A DNA stretch of 64,000 nucleotides from NCBI RefSeq assembly GCF_029837695.1, contig NZ_JAOEEA010000005.1, positions 296,577-360,576 on the forward strand. The letters run 5' to 3'. A model generated the notes under the pieces. It was not told the origin of the DNA, ran no database searches, and worked only from the letters and a program-made list of their open reading frames with translations. Every line of letters starts with the position of its first letter. The stretch's first letter is position 1. The DNA comes from Pseudomonas sp. GD04019. GTDB taxonomy: Bacteria; Pseudomonadota; Gammaproteobacteria; Pseudomonadales; Pseudomonadaceae. Of the stretch, positions 49,829-59,073 are shown piece after piece. Position numbers and translations under genes: made by a program.

Positions 49829-51027
49829 CAGATAGTCCCCCGGCGCGGTGGCAGGCGCTCGTTGAGGGTGTAGTCGCCGATGGCGTGGTACTTCCAGCGC
49901 ACCGGGTCGTGCAGGGTGTGGGTGCGGGCATTGCGCCAGTGGCGGTCGAGGCCGTACTCGGCCAGGGTGGCGCGGCTGCCGGATAGCTCCAGCAGCTTGC
50001 TGCCGAGCAACAGCGAGGCCTCGGTGCTGATCGCGCGGGCCTCGGCCACGGCGATGGAGGCGGCCGCCACGCTGGCCTCGTCCGGCGCCAGCTGGGCGCG
50101 GTCGACGAACTCGCCGGCGCGCTCCAGCAACGCCTCGGTAGCAGCCAGGCGCACGCGCAGCTTGCCGATCTCCTGTTGGGTCAGCGGGTCCTCGACGGCT
50201 GTATCTACGCCGGCGTCGATCCACGGCCGCGACTTGTGCCGCACGAACTGCAGCAGGTCCTCATAGGCGCCGCGGGCGATGCCGGTGTCGATGGCGGCGT
50301 GCAGCAGCTGGGCGAAGGGGCCGACCGTGGTCGGCCGCTCGAAGGCGCTCTGGAACGGCACCACGTCGTCGGCGGCTACCGGCACGCCGTCGAACAGCAC
50401 GCTGCCGCTGCCGGTGGTGCGCTGGCCGAAACCGCTCCAGTCATCGATCACTTGCAGGCCCTTGGCCTCGCGCGGGACGAAGGCGAGGAAGCCGACTCCG
50501 TGCTCGTCCACCGCCAGGGTCGGAATGCGCTGGGCGAACAGCGCGCCGGTGCAGTAGAACTTGCGCCCGTCGATGCGGTAGCCGGTATCGGTGCGGGTCA
50601 GGCGGGTGTTGCGGTCCAGCGCTGTCCTGGTGCCCAGCTCGGCCAGGGCGTTGCCGAAGCGTTTGCCGGCCAGGGCCTCGGCGTACAGGCGCTGCTGTTG
50701 CGTCGCGCTGCCGTTCACCCGTAGTACTTCCAGGGCGTAGAAGTGGTTCTGCGGAATCTGCCCGAGGGAGCCGTCTGCCTGGGCGATGCGGGCGATGACC
50801 TTGGCCAGGGTGACGCTGGACAGGCCAGGGCCGCCGAAGGCCTTGGGTACTGTGATGCCCCACAGGCCCGAGCGGCTGAAGACGTCGAGTTCTGTGTGTG
50901 GCAGCTGGCGTTCGCGGTCGCGCTCGGCAGCGCTGGCGGCGAAGTCCTGGGCCAGGCGTTCGGCGGTGGCCAGGGCCTGGGCGTCGTCGCGGATCTTCGC
51001 CGCGCCAGTGTTCAGAGGTGCGTTCAT
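49828..51027 (-). CDS. SfnB-type acyl-CoA-dehydrogenase-like flavoprotein (copy 1)
   Basis: A 399-residue protein starting at 51027, 3 nt after the stop of its paralogue. Dehydrogenase-fold landmarks: GLWGITVPKAFGGPGLSSVT, SLGQIPQNHFYALE, DWSGFGQRTTGSGSV and the ending DRHWRNARTHTLHDPVRWKYHAIGDY. These match the SfnB/DszC group, FMN-dependent S-oxygenases used in sulfur scavenging. It is clearly paralogous to the gene upstream (same IPQNHF, SGFGQRTT and RNARTHTLHDPVRWKYHAIG blocks), suggesting a tandem duplication followed by divergence. Confidence 0.88.
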   Translation of the reverse strand: MNAPLNTGAAKIRDDAQALATAERLAQDFAASAAERDRERQLPHTELDVFSRSGLWGITVPKAFGGPGLSSVTLAKVIARIAQADGSLGQIPQNHFYALEVLRVNGSATQQQRLYAEALAGKRFGNALAELGTRTALDRNTRLTRTDTGYRIDGRKFYCTGALFAQRIPTLAVDEHGVGFLAFVPREAKGLQVIDDWSGFGQRTTGSGSVLFDGVPVAADDVVPFQSAFERPTTVGPFAQLLHAAIDTGIARGAYEDLLQFVRHKSRPWIDAGVDTAVEDPLTQQEIGKLRVRLAATEALLERAGEFVDRAQLAPDEASVAAASIAVAEARAISTEASLLLGSKLLELSGSRATLAEYGLDRHWRNARTHTLHDPVRWKYHAIGDYTLNERLPPRRGTI

Positions 51028-51030
51028 GGC

Positions 51031-52290
51031 TCAGATCCAGGAGTGGCGATTGGGGTGGCGGCCGTTGAGGTGCCAGGCACCGATGGCGTGGTACTTCCAG
51101 CGCACCGGATCGTGCAGGGTGTGGGTGCGCGCGTTGCGCCAGTGGCGGTCGAGGCCGAACTCGGCCAGGGTCGCGCGGCTGCCGGCCAGTTCCAGCAGCT
51201 TCTCGCTGGCGACCAGCGAGATTTCGGTGGTCAGCGCCTTGGCTTCGGCCACGGCGATGGAAGCACGGGCGGCGCCATCGGCATCGACGGGCGCGGCGGC
51301 GACTTCATCCAGCACGCGACCTGCCTTGTGCAGCAGCGCCTCGGCGGCGTGCAGCTCGACCTGCAGGCGGCCGACATCGGCGATCACGTAGGGATCATCG
51401 CCGGCGCGCTCGACCTTTGCGTCGATCCACGGCCGTGCCTTGTCGCGAACGAAGGTGATGGCGTCGCGCAGGGCGGCGTCGGCGATGCCCAGGTCGATGG
51501 CGGCCTGGATCAGCTGGGAGAAGGCGCCCTGGATACTTGGCTGTTCGGACAATGGCCAGAGCGGGATCAGGTTGTCCACGTCGACTTCCACCTCGTTGAG
51601 CAGCACGCTGCCGCTGGCGGTGGTGCGCTGGCCGAAGCCGGACCAGTCGTTGACGATGCGCAGGCCCGGGCGCCCGCGCTGGATAAAGGCCAGCCAGGGC
51701 CGGCCGGCCTCGTCCAGGGCCTTGGCGGCGATCCAGTGGGCGAACAGGGCGCCGGTGGAATAGAACTTCTCGCCGCTGAACAGCCAGCGGCCATTGCGCT
51801 GCATCAGGCGCGCCTGGATGTCCAGGGTGTGCTTGCTGCCGCGCTCGGGGCCGCCGTTGCCGATGCGCCAGCCGGCCAGCACGCTGGCGAACAGGCGGCG
51901 CTGCTGTTCCGGGCTGGCGACGACGCGCAACAGGCCGAGCAGGCCGAAGTGGTTCTGCGGGATCTGCCCCAGGGCCGGGTCCGAGGCGGAAACGATGCGG
52001 AACACTTCGGCGATGGTGACGTACGACAGCTGCGGGCCGCCGAACTCGCGCGGCACGGCAATGCTGCCGAGGCCGCTGGCGGTAAAGCGCTCCACCAGCT
52101 CCCAGGGCAGGCGACGTTCGCGGTCGCGGGCGATGGCCTCGGTTTCGGCGGCACGGGCCAGCTCGCGGGCGGCCTGCAGGGCTTCGGCATCGCTGCCGAG
52201 CACGGCGGCGGGGAGCAGCGCGGGGGCGATGTCCTGGTCGGAAGAGCTCAGAACCTCGGTGCTGTCCTCAAGGGTAATCGGACTTGTCAT
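51031..52290 (-). CDS. SfnB-type acyl-CoA-dehydrogenase-like flavoprotein (copy 2)
   Basis: A 419-residue protein, first gene of the six-gene operon. ATG 52290 has GAGG before it; an upstream in-frame start would add ten residues. It has an N-terminal extension of about 30 residues compared with copy 1, then the same blocks: GLGSIAVPREFGGPQLSYVT, LGQIPQNHFGLLG, DWSGFGQRTTASGSV and a shared C-terminus. Expected role is oxygenation of a reduced-sulfur or sulfone compound when sulfate is scarce. The upstream region shares an element with the tauA promoter. Confidence 0.88.
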   Translation of the reverse strand: MTSPITLEDSTEVLSSSDQDIAPALLPAAVLGSDAEALQAARELARAAETEAIARDRERRLPWELVERFTASGLGSIAVPREFGGPQLSYVTIAEVFRIVSASDPALGQIPQNHFGLLGLLRVVASPEQQRRLFASVLAGWRIGNGGPERGSKHTLDIQARLMQRNGRWLFSGEKFYSTGALFAHWIAAKALDEAGRPWLAFIQRGRPGLRIVNDWSGFGQRTTASGSVLLNEVEVDVDNLIPLWPLSEQPSIQGAFSQLIQAAIDLGIADAALRDAITFVRDKARPWIDAKVERAGDDPYVIADVGRLQVELHAAEALLHKAGRVLDEVAAAPVDADGAARASIAVAEAKALTTEISLVASEKLLELAGSRATLAEFGLDRHWRNARTHTLHDPVRWKYHAIGAWHLNGRHPNRHSWI

Positions 52291-52369
52291 GCAAACCTCA
52301 TCTTGTGGATGTGCCAGCAACGGGCACCGGGATGAGGGCGCAACGGAGCGGCGTGAAGAAGTGCGGTGC

Positions 52370-52400
52370 TCCGGTGGTCCGGTTTTTATAGCCTATTGAT
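52370..52400 (-). promoter_or_regulatory. Sulfur-gene upstream element (copy at sfnB-like operon)
   Basis: TCCGGTGGTCCGGT (52370-52383) followed 6 nt later by AGCCTATTGAT lies 80 bp before the operon start, next to an AT-rich tract. The same 14-mer and a similar ATTGAT tract occur before tauA at 57361-57392. A -10-like TATAAA is visible on the minus strand in between. Confidence 0.5.
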
Positions 52401-52517
52401 TTGTTTTGAATTCTCTAAATGAAATTTAGGTATATGCATGTGCCCGTGAGTTGTTTGCCCGGACAGCTTTTGCTCCGGTAGATTGCGCCGTTCCCTTTCT
52501 GCCTCGGGACTTGCGCC

Positions 52518-53759
52518 GTGTCCGCCGAACTGTCCGTCTACCGCCAACCCGGCTTCCTGCCTTTCCTCGCCGCCCGTGTGTTGGCCATGTTCGCCGTACA
52601 GATCATGGCGGTGGTGGTGGCCTGGCAGGTCTATGACCTGACCCGTGATCCCATGTCGCTGGCCTATGTCGGCCTCGCCCAGTTCCTGCCGATGCTGTTC
52701 CTGCTGCTACCGGCCGGCGACCTGATCGACCGTTTCGACCGCAAATGGATTCTCGGCCTGAGTTGGGGCGTGGAGGCGATCTGCGCCGCGGTGCTGCTGT
52801 GGTTGTCGCTGATCCATGGGCCGGTCGAGGCGTTCTACGGCGTGCTGGTGGCCTACGGTTGCGCCCGTGCCTTCACCGGGCCTGCCTTGTCCAGCCTGCT
52901 GCCGCAGATCGTCCCGCGCGAGAGCCTGGCGGCGGCCATCGCGGCCAACAGCATGATCGTGCGCGCCTCGACCATTTCCGGCCCGGTACTGGGCGGTGTG
53001 CTCTATGCCATTGGTGGCGGCGAGCTGACCTACGCGCTGTGCCTGATGTTCTTCGCCGCTGGCGTGCTGATGCTGGCGTTCGTTCAGGTGCGTTTTCGCG
53101 AGGAGAGCAAACCGCTCGAGGCCACGGCCTGGCAGCGTTTCACCGCGGGTATCCACTTCATCCGCTCGCGGCCGATCATCCTCGGCACCATCTCGCTGGA
53201 CCTGTTCGCCGTGCTGCTCGGCGGCGTGGTAGCCCTGCTGCCGGTGTACGCCCAGGAGGTGCTGGAAGTCGGGCCGACCGGCCTCGGCATCCTGCGCAGT
53301 GCCATGGCCATCGGCGAGGTGCTGGTGGGCTTCTACCTGAGCGTGCGGCCGTTCAACCGCCACGTGGGCATGAGCATGTTCATCGCGGTGGCGGTGTTCG
53401 GCGTGGCCAACCTGGTGTTCTCGCTGTCCAGCCTGTTCTGGCTGTCGTTCGCTGCGCTGGTGGTGGCCGGCGGCGCGGACATGGTGAGCATGTACATCCG
53501 TTCCTCGCTGATCCAGTTCTCCACTCCGGACGCCATGCGCGGCCGGGTGAATGCGGTGAACATGCTGTTCATCGGCTCTTCCAACGAGCTGGGCGAGTTC
53601 CGCGCCGGCAGCAGCGCCGCCTGGTTCGGCGCCGTGCCGGCGGCGGTGCTGGGCAGCCTGTGCACCCTCGGCGTGGTTGGTGGCTGGATGTGGGGCTTCC
53701 GCAGCCTGCGCACCGTGGACCGCTTCGAGGATGCGTCGCCGGACGCCAAGAAGGACTAG
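52518..53759 (+). CDS. MFS transporter (EntS/DHA3-like)
   Basis: A 413-residue protein with a GTG start at 52518, divergent from the sulfur operon. Twelve hydrophobic helices can be drawn. The A-motif loop reads [12 protein letters not shown], and the early sequence ([27 protein letters not shown]) resembles drug/siderophore exporters of the EntS group. It is an inner-membrane proton-driven exporter of unknown cargo. The stop overlaps the convergent tauD stop by 4 nt, and it lies between two sulfur operons, so export of a sulfur-pathway by-product is conceivable. Confidence 0.85.
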   Translation: MSAELSVYRQPGFLPFLAARVLAMFAVQIMAVVVAWQVYDLTRDPMSLAYVGLAQFLPMLFLLLPAGDLIDRFDRKWILGLSWGVEAICAAVLLWLSLIHGPVEAFYGVLVAYGCARAFTGPALSSLLPQIVPRESLAAAIAANSMIVRASTISGPVLGGVLYAIGGGELTYALCLMFFAAGVLMLAFVQVRFREESKPLEATAWQRFTAGIHFIRSRPIILGTISLDLFAVLLGGVVALLPVYAQEVLEVGPTGLGILRSAMAIGEVLVGFYLSVRPFNRHVGMSMFIAVAVFGVANLVFSLSSLFWLSFAALVVAGGADMVSMYIRSSLIQFSTPDAMRGRVNAVNMLFIGSSNELGEFRAGSSAAWFGAVPAAVLGSLCTLGVVGGWMWGFRSLRTVDRFEDASPDAKKD

Positions 53760-54589
53760 ACCGGGCGATCACCCAGGATGGTGGCGCGGTGCATCACTCG
53801 CCGCGTCGGGCGGTAGTCGTCCACCGCGTAGTGCTGGGTGATCCGGTTGTCCCAGAAGGCCACGTCGTTTTCCTGCCAGCGCCAGCGGATGCTGAATTCC
53901 GGGCGGGTGCTATGGGCGAACAGGAAGCGCAGCAGCGCGTCACTCTCGGCCGGCTCCAGCTCGTTGATCCGCGTGGTGAAGCCCTCGTTGACGAACAATC
54001 CCTTGCGCCCGGTGACCGGATGGGTGCGCACCACCGGGTGCGTCACCGGCGGGTGCTTGCGCTGCACTTCGTGATAGCGCTCCAGCGCCTCGGGCGTGTT
54101 ACCGAAGCGCTCCAGCGGAAACGAACGGGTGAAGTCGTGGCTGGCGGTCAGGCCATCGAGCAGGCGTTGCAATGGCTGCGACAGCGCCTCGAAGGCTGCA
54201 CTGCTGCTCGCCCACAGGGTGTCGCCGCCATAGGCCGGCAGCTGCTTGGCGGCCAGCACGGCGCCCAGAGCAGGGGTATCGAGGAAGGTCACGTCGGTGT
54301 GCCAGATGGCGTTGTCGCGCACGTCGGTGACGGCGGTGTCGAGCACCAGCACTTCCGGCTGCTCGGAGATGTTCGGGTAGATCGGGTGGATATGCAGGTC
54401 GCCGAAGCGTGCGGCGAAGGCCGCCTGCTGCCGTGGCTCGATCGGCTGGGCGCGGAAGAACAGTACCTGGTGGTCGAGCAAGGCCTGCTCGATGGCGCGC
54501 TGGTCGGCGTCCGCCAGCGGCTGGCGCAGGTCGGTGCCGCCGACGATGGCGCCCAGGGCCGGGCTCAGTGGCGTGATGTTGAGGCTCAT
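53756..54589 (-). CDS. tauD: Taurine dioxygenase TauD
   Basis: A 277-residue Fe(II)/2-oxoglutarate dioxygenase. The iron ligands are His97 and Asp99 in WHTDVTF and the distal His253 in [10 protein letters not shown]; Arg in RRVMHRATI binds 2-oxoglutarate. It converts taurine to sulfite and aminoacetaldehyde in the cytoplasm, giving sulfur under sulfate limitation. Last gene of the tauABCD operon, 15 nt after tauC. Confidence 0.95.
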   Translation of the reverse strand: MSLNITPLSPALGAIVGGTDLRQPLADADQRAIEQALLDHQVLFFRAQPIEPRQQAAFAARFGDLHIHPIYPNISEQPEVLVLDTAVTDVRDNAIWHTDVTFLDTPALGAVLAAKQLPAYGGDTLWASSSAAFEALSQPLQRLLDGLTASHDFTRSFPLERFGNTPEALERYHEVQRKHPPVTHPVVRTHPVTGRKGLFVNEGFTTRINELEPAESDALLRFLFAHSTRPEFSIRWRWQENDVAFWDNRITQHYAVDDYRPTRRVMHRATILGDRPV

Positions 54590-54604
54590 GACTCTACTTC
54601 CGGA

Positions 54605-55441
54605 TCAGTGGGCCTGGCCGTGCCAGGGCACCAGTTTGCGTTGCAGGGCGCGCAGGCCCAGTTCCAGGGCGAAGGCGATCACGGCGATCAGCAGGATGCC
54701 GAGGATCACCACGTCGGTAACCAGGAACTGCGCCGCCGACTGCACCATGAAGCCGAGGCCGCGCTGGGCGGCGATCAGCTCGGCGGCGACCAGGGTCGAC
54801 CAGCCGACGCCGAGGCCGATGCGCACGCCGGTGAGAATGTCCGGCAGGGCGCTGGGCAGAATCACGTGGCGCACCAGTTGCGCCGGTGTGGCGCCAAGGG
54901 CCTGGGCGGCGCGCAGCTTGGCCGGGTCGGCGCTGCGCACGCCGGTGGCGGTGGCGATGACGATGGGGGCGAAGATCGCCAGGTAGATCAGCAGCACCTT
55001 GGACAGCTCGCCGATGCCGCACCAGATGACGATTAGCGGCAGGTAGGCTAGTGGCGGAATCGGCCGGTAGAACTCGATCAACGGGTCGACCAGGCCACGC
55101 ACCAGGCGGCTGCGGCCCATGGCGATGCCCAGCGGGATGGCGCTGAGCACGGCGAACAGCAGGGCCAGGCCGATACGGCCGAGGCTGGCACCCAGGTGCT
55201 GCCACAGGCTGGCATCCAGATAGCCTTCGCTAATCAGCTTCCAGCCACGCGCCAGCACGGTCTGCGGGCTGGGCAGGAACAGCGGCTCGATCAGGCCTGC
55301 GGCAGTGACTGCCCACCAGAGCCACAGCAGGCTGCCGACACTGATCAGGCCAAGGCTCAGCAGGCTGAGTTGGCGGCGTGGCGCGCGCTCGTCCCGCTGT
55401 TCGGCCTCACTCTTGGCGTAGACGAACTCGTAGCTGCTCAT
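54605..55441 (-). CDS. tauC: Taurine ABC transporter permease TauC
   Basis: A 278-residue permease starting at 55441, overlapping tauB as ATGA. Six helices with the inner-membrane EAA-type loop ([25 protein letters not shown]) are visible. [24 protein letters not shown] is typical of SsuC/TauC permeases. It forms the membrane channel of the taurine importer. Confidence 0.93.
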   Translation of the reverse strand: MSSYEFVYAKSEAEQRDERAPRRQLSLLSLGLISVGSLLWLWWAVTAAGLIEPLFLPSPQTVLARGWKLISEGYLDASLWQHLGASLGRIGLALLFAVLSAIPLGIAMGRSRLVRGLVDPLIEFYRPIPPLAYLPLIVIWCGIGELSKVLLIYLAIFAPIVIATATGVRSADPAKLRAAQALGATPAQLVRHVILPSALPDILTGVRIGLGVGWSTLVAAELIAAQRGLGFMVQSAAQFLVTDVVILGILLIAVIAFALELGLRALQRKLVPWHGQAH

Positions 55442-56220
55442 GCGTGCATCCTCTGGCGTTCGGCGAAGACCTGGGTGAGCACATGCTCGCGGGTGGCGAT
55501 GAAGTCGGGATCGGACTTGATGGCGCGGGCGCTCTCGCCGGCGGCGTAGCGCTTGCCGAAGTCCAGGCGCAGGCGCTCGGCGATGCGCCCCGGATTGGGT
55601 GCCAGCAGTACCAGGTCGGTGGCGAGGAAAACCGCTTCCTCGATGTCGTGGGTGATCAGCAGTACCGGCTTGGCGGTGCGCCCCCAGACCTGCAGCAGCA
55701 GTTCCTGCATCTGTTCGCGCGTGAAGGCGTCCAGCGCGCCGAAGGGTTCGTCCATCAGCAGCAGGCGTGGATCGGCGGCCAGCGCACGGGCCAGGCCGAC
55801 GCGCTGTTTCTGGCCGCCGGAGAGTTCCCAGATATGCCGCTGCTCGAAGCCAGCCAGATCGACCAGGGCCAACAGCTCGCGGGCCTTGGCCTCGCGTTGT
55901 GCGCGTGGCACACCGGCCAGCTGCAGGCCGAAGGCGACGTTGTCCAGCACGTTCTGCCAGGGCAGCAGGGCATCGTCCTGGAACACCACGCCGCGTTCGG
56001 CGGAGGGGCCGGTGACGGGCTTGCCGTCGAGGCTGATGCGACCGCCACTCGGGGCGGTAAAGCCGGCGATCAGGTTGAGCAGGCTGGTCTTGCCGCTGCC
56101 GGAGGGGCCGAGGGCGACCAGCAGCTGCTCGGGGCCGAGGGTCAGGGAGATGTCGTGCAGTACCGGTTCGGCCGCGCCGGGGTACTGTGCGCCGATGCGC
56201 TCCAGTTCGAGTAGGGCCAT
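55438..56220 (-). CDS. tauB: Taurine ABC transporter ATPase TauB
   Basis: A 260-residue ATPase. ATG 56220 was chosen over an in-frame upstream ATG at 56244 because the GAGAA Shine-Dalgarno and the conserved start [15 protein letters not shown] fit. Walker [10 protein letters not shown], signature [10 protein letters not shown], Walker [13 protein letters not shown], and the switch His in [10 protein letters not shown] are all present. It powers taurine import with TauC and TauA. Confidence 0.94.
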   Translation of the reverse strand: MALLELERIGAQYPGAAEPVLHDISLTLGPEQLLVALGPSGSGKTSLLNLIAGFTAPSGGRISLDGKPVTGPSAERGVVFQDDALLPWQNVLDNVAFGLQLAGVPRAQREAKARELLALVDLAGFEQRHIWELSGGQKQRVGLARALAADPRLLLMDEPFGALDAFTREQMQELLLQVWGRTAKPVLLITHDIEEAVFLATDLVLLAPNPGRIAERLRLDFGKRYAAGESARAIKSDPDFIATREHVLTQVFAERQRMHA

Positions 56221-56246
56221 GTCGTTCTCTTTGTGTGGATGCATCC

Positions 56247-56295
56247 GGCGGCGGCTTCCTTGCCGCCGCCGAACCTCACTCCATCAGGAGTGAGG
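56247..56295 (-). other. Tandem hairpins between tauA and tauB
   Basis: Two perfect 9-bp stems lie in the 84-nt gap between tauA and tauB: 56274-56282 with 56287-56295 (4-nt loop) and 56247-56255 with 56262-56270 (6-nt loop). Neither has a T-run. Such hairpins often protect the upstream message so that more binding protein is made than membrane parts. Confidence 0.55.
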
Positions 56296-56304
56296 GCCCG
56301 ATGC

Positions 56305-57282
56305 TCAGTTGGTGACGTACTGGTTGCTGACGTAGGGGGCGTAGTCAGGCAGCACGGCGTCGACCTTGCCTTGCTCCTTGAGGAACTTGGCGGTGTCGGT
56401 GATGGCCTGGGTGGTCGGCGCACCGAGGGCGGTAGCCTGGTCGGCGGCCAGCGGGAAGACGTTGCCCTGTAGCAGCAGCGGGATGTCTTCGGCCTTGGCG
56501 CCGGAGAGTTTCACCACCTTGGCGATGTTGTCCTGGTTGGCCAGCCAGGCTTTCGGGTCCTTGCGGTAGTCGGCGTAGGCGTCGAGGGTCACCTTGGCGA
56601 AGGCGCGGACCACTTCCGGGTGCTTCTCGGCGAAGTCCTTGCGCACGATCCAGGCGTCGAAGGTCGGCGCGCCCAGCTCGCTCAGCTCGCCGGAGGTGAT
56701 CAGCACCTTGCCGTTCTCCTTGGCTACGCCCAGGGCCGGGTCCCACACGTAGGTGGCGTCGATGTCGCCGCGCTTCCAGGCGGAAATGATGGCCGGCGGC
56801 GCCAGGTTGAGGACCTGTACCTTGGCCGGGTCGATATTCCAGTGCTTCAGCGCGGCCAGCAGGCTGTAGTGGCCGGTGGAGACGAAGGGCACGGCGACTT
56901 TCTTGCCGATCAGGTCTTCCGGTTTTGTGATGTTGCTGCCGTCGCGGGCGACCAGGGCCTCGGCGGCGCCGATCTGGGTAGCGATCAGGAAAGTCTGTAC
57001 CGGCAGCTGGCGGGTGGCCGCGGCAGCCAGCGGGCTGGAGCCTACGTAGCCGATCTGCACGTCGCCGGAAGCTACGGCAGTGATCACTTCGGCGCCGCCG
57101 TCGAATTTGCGCCAGTCGATCTCGGACTTGCTGGCTTTCTCATAGGCGCCATCGGCTTGGGCAACCTTGGCCGGGTCGACGGTGGTCTGGTAGGCGACGG
57201 TGAAGTCGGCGGCGGCGGCAGTCAGGCTCAGGCTGGAAATCGTCAGTACCGCCAGCAGGCGGCGGGCGAAGGGAATGCTCAT
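56305..57282 (-). CDS. tauA: Taurine-binding protein TauA
   Basis: A 325-residue periplasmic protein; ATG 57282 has GAGGAG 8 nt before it and gives a signal peptide ending SLTAAAADFT. The binding-protein core (VAYQTTVDPAKVAQADGAYEK, DVQIGYVGSSPLAAAATR, GDIDATYVWDPALG) is that of the TauA/SsuA group. It captures taurine for TauBC. First gene of the operon; its promoter region (57283-57450) is AT-rich and contains the element shared with the SfnB-type operon. Confidence 0.93.
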   Translation of the reverse strand: MSIPFARRLLAVLTISSLSLTAAAADFTVAYQTTVDPAKVAQADGAYEKASKSEIDWRKFDGGAEVITAVASGDVQIGYVGSSPLAAAATRQLPVQTFLIATQIGAAEALVARDGSNITKPEDLIGKKVAVPFVSTGHYSLLAALKHWNIDPAKVQVLNLAPPAIISAWKRGDIDATYVWDPALGVAKENGKVLITSGELSELGAPTFDAWIVRKDFAEKHPEVVRAFAKVTLDAYADYRKDPKAWLANQDNIAKVVKLSGAKAEDIPLLLQGNVFPLAADQATALGAPTTQAITDTAKFLKEQGKVDAVLPDYAPYVSNQYVTN

Positions 57283-57360
57283 GGGGGATGCTCCTCGGGC
57301 GGGCACGTACCGTTCCGGGGAAGGTCGAGCCACTGGACAGATGTCGTTCTTTTTGGGTTG

Positions 57361-57392
57361 TCCGGTGGTCCGGTAGAGCAAAGCTAATTGAT
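57361..57392 (-). promoter_or_regulatory. Sulfur-gene upstream element (copy at tauA)
   Basis: TCCGGTGGTCCGGT (57361-57374) followed 7 nt later by AGCTAATTGAT lies 79 bp before the tauA start, almost the same distance as the copy before the SfnB-type operon. The AT-rich tract beyond it is a likely CysB-type activator and promoter region. Confidence 0.5.
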
Positions 57393-57513
57393 AAAAATGG
57401 AATAGATAAATACTTTTTTAGACTATTTTTATATTCATAAGTCGCGCTTCGCTGTTGGCTTCTATCGTGGCCATAGGGAAAAGACGTTTGTTTAATGATA
57501 TCCATCATATAAT

Positions 57514-57527
57514 ATGACGACCGTAAT
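57514..57527 (+). promoter_or_regulatory. Candidate TetR operator before the SDR gene
   Basis: ATGACGACCGTAAT is a near-palindrome; its core ACGACCGT recurs at 60275-60282 before the thiolase gene. Both flank the tetR gene, so it is a candidate binding site. Confidence 0.35.
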
Positions 57528-57569
57528 CCAGCGAGCGCTGGCCAACCACACAGAAGCGGAGAGACGAAG

Positions 57570-58361
57570 ATGAGCAAACAACTGGGCAAGGCGCTGATCA
57601 CCGGCGCATCGGCAGGCATCGGAGCTACCTATGCCGAGCGTCTGGCGCGTCGCGGTCACGACCTGCTGCTGGTCGCGCGTGACATTCAGCGTCTGGAAGC
57701 CATGGCCGGCCGCTTGAGCCAGGAATATGGTGTGAAGGTGGAGGTGCTCAAGGCCGATCTGGGTGACAAGGCCGAGCTGAGCGCAGTGGAAGCACGCCTG
57801 CACAACGACGCCGAGATCGGCCTGCTGGTGAACAACGCTGGCATCGCCACCAACGGCACCCTGGCCGAAGCCGATCTGGACCTGGCCGAGAAGCTCATCC
57901 AGCTCAACGTCGTGGCGCTGACCCGCCTGGCTTCGGTAGCCGCCGCACAGTTCTCCGAGCGTGGTCGTGGCGCCATCGTCAACGTCGCTTCGGTAGTGGC
58001 CCTGGCGCCGGAAATGTTCAACGCCGTGTACAGCGCCTCCAAGGCCTACGTGTTGAGCCTGACCCAGACCCTGAACGGCGAGCTGGCGGGCAAAGGTGTG
58101 CAGATTCAGGCCGTGCTGCCGGGCGTGACCCGCACCGAGATCTGGGAGCGCAGCGGCATGGATGGCAGCAAGCTGCCGCCGGAGATGATCATGGAGGTCG
58201 GCGAGATGGTCGACGCGGCGCTGGCCGGTTTCGATCAGGGCGAGCTGATCACCATCCCCTCGCTGCCGGACGCTGCCGACTGGAAAGCCTTCGTCGCCGC
58301 CCGCGCGGTGCTGGGACCGAACCTGTCGCGCAACCACGCGGCGCCGCGCTACAAGCGCTGA
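57570..58361 (+). CDS. Short-chain dehydrogenase/reductase
   Basis: A 263-residue SDR; GGAGAG precedes ATG 57570. The NAD(P) motif is TGASAGIG, the active site is in VYSASKAYV, and NNAGIA is present. The C-terminus (TIPSLPDAADWKAF) is like SDRs annotated as DltE/YqjQ-type oxidoreductases. Divergent from tauA and followed by a strong bidirectional terminator shared with the TetR gene. Substrate unknown; co-regulation with the TetR/thiolase group is possible. Confidence 0.87.
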   Translation: MSKQLGKALITGASAGIGATYAERLARRGHDLLLVARDIQRLEAMAGRLSQEYGVKVEVLKADLGDKAELSAVEARLHNDAEIGLLVNNAGIATNGTLAEADLDLAEKLIQLNVVALTRLASVAAAQFSERGRGAIVNVASVVALAPEMFNAVYSASKAYVLSLTQTLNGELAGKGVQIQAVLPGVTRTEIWERSGMDGSKLPPEMIMEVGEMVDAALAGFDQGELITIPSLPDAADWKAFVAARAVLGPNLSRNHAAPRYKR

Positions 58362-58376
58362 AGTCGGAAAGCAGAA

Positions 58377-58407
58377 AGCCCTCGCGGAAGACCGCGAGGG
58401 CTTTTTT
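58377..58407. terminator. Bidirectional Rho-independent terminator
   Basis: An 11-bp perfect stem (58377-58387 with 58392-58402), a 4-nt loop AAGA and a T-run to 58407 end the SDR transcript. An A-rich left flank allows it to end the convergent tetR transcript as well. Confidence 0.9.
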
Positions 58408-58418
58408 GTGGGCGCGGT

Positions 58419-58979
58419 TCAGGCCTCGGTCTGTTGCAGCAGCAGGTCGCGGGTACCGGCGCGCAGCAGTTCGGCCAGTTCGGGATCGGTGACGCTGCGC
58501 GACAGCACCAGGGCGCCGACCATGGCCGAGAGGATCAGCGCGCTCTGTTTTTCAGCGTCTTCGCCGGAGAGGTTGCCGGCGATCGTCTGCAGGCGATCAC
58601 GCACGATACGGTCGGTCACCGGGCTTGGCTGGCCGCGCTGGCCCAGCTCGGCCGACATGGTCGGCAGCGGGCAACCCAGGCCAGGCGATTGCCCGTGAGC
58701 GGCGGAGAGGTAGCGCTTGATCAGCTCCTGCAATGGGTTCGGCGCTTGCTTGAGGTCGGTGAGGCCATCCTTGAGTTGATCGGCGCTCTGCTGCAGCGCC
58801 TGTTCGACCAGATCGTCCTTGGACTTGAAGTGGGCGTAGAAGCCGCCGTGGGTCAGGCCCAGGGCCTTCATCAACGGCTGCAGCCCGGTGGCCAGCACAC
58901 CGTCACGGCGAAAGCGCAGGGCGGCCTCGTCGACGATGCGTTGGTGGGTCTTGGCTTTGTGGTCTTCGGAATAGCGCAT
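58419..58979 (-). CDS. TetR/AcrR-family transcriptional regulator
   Basis: A 186-residue repressor starting at ATG 58979. The N-terminal helix-turn-helix spans RIVDEAALRFRRDGV to LTHGGFYAHFKSKDDL, the usual TetR pattern. The C-terminal ligand domain includes GCPLPTMSAELG with one Cys. The upstream inverted repeat at 58983-59015 suggests autoregulation. Likely targets are the SDR gene (57570) and the thiolase (59074), which share an 8-nt core near their promoters; the ligand may be an acyl-CoA or a small lipophile. Confidence 0.9.
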   Translation of the reverse strand: MRYSEDHKAKTHQRIVDEAALRFRRDGVLATGLQPLMKALGLTHGGFYAHFKSKDDLVEQALQQSADQLKDGLTDLKQAPNPLQELIKRYLSAAHGQSPGLGCPLPTMSAELGQRGQPSPVTDRIVRDRLQTIAGNLSGEDAEKQSALILSAMVGALVLSRSVTDPELAELLRAGTRDLLLQQTEA

Positions 58980-58982
58980 GAC

Positions 58983-59015
58983 GGTCAGTTCCAGGCAAGA
59001 ATTGGAATGCTGACC
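58983..59015 (-). promoter_or_regulatory. Inverted repeat directly upstream of tetR
   Basis: GGTCAG-TTCCA (58983-58993) pairs with TGGAA-TG-CTGACC (ending 59015) around a 9-nt centre. It covers the ribosome site and probable promoter of tetR and is a candidate autoregulatory operator. It differs from the ACGACCGT sites. Confidence 0.4.
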
Positions 59016-59073
59016 TTCATCTTACACGCTGAGCAGGGAATGCGGGCGCGGCGAGGAGCCGCGCCCGTGGTGG

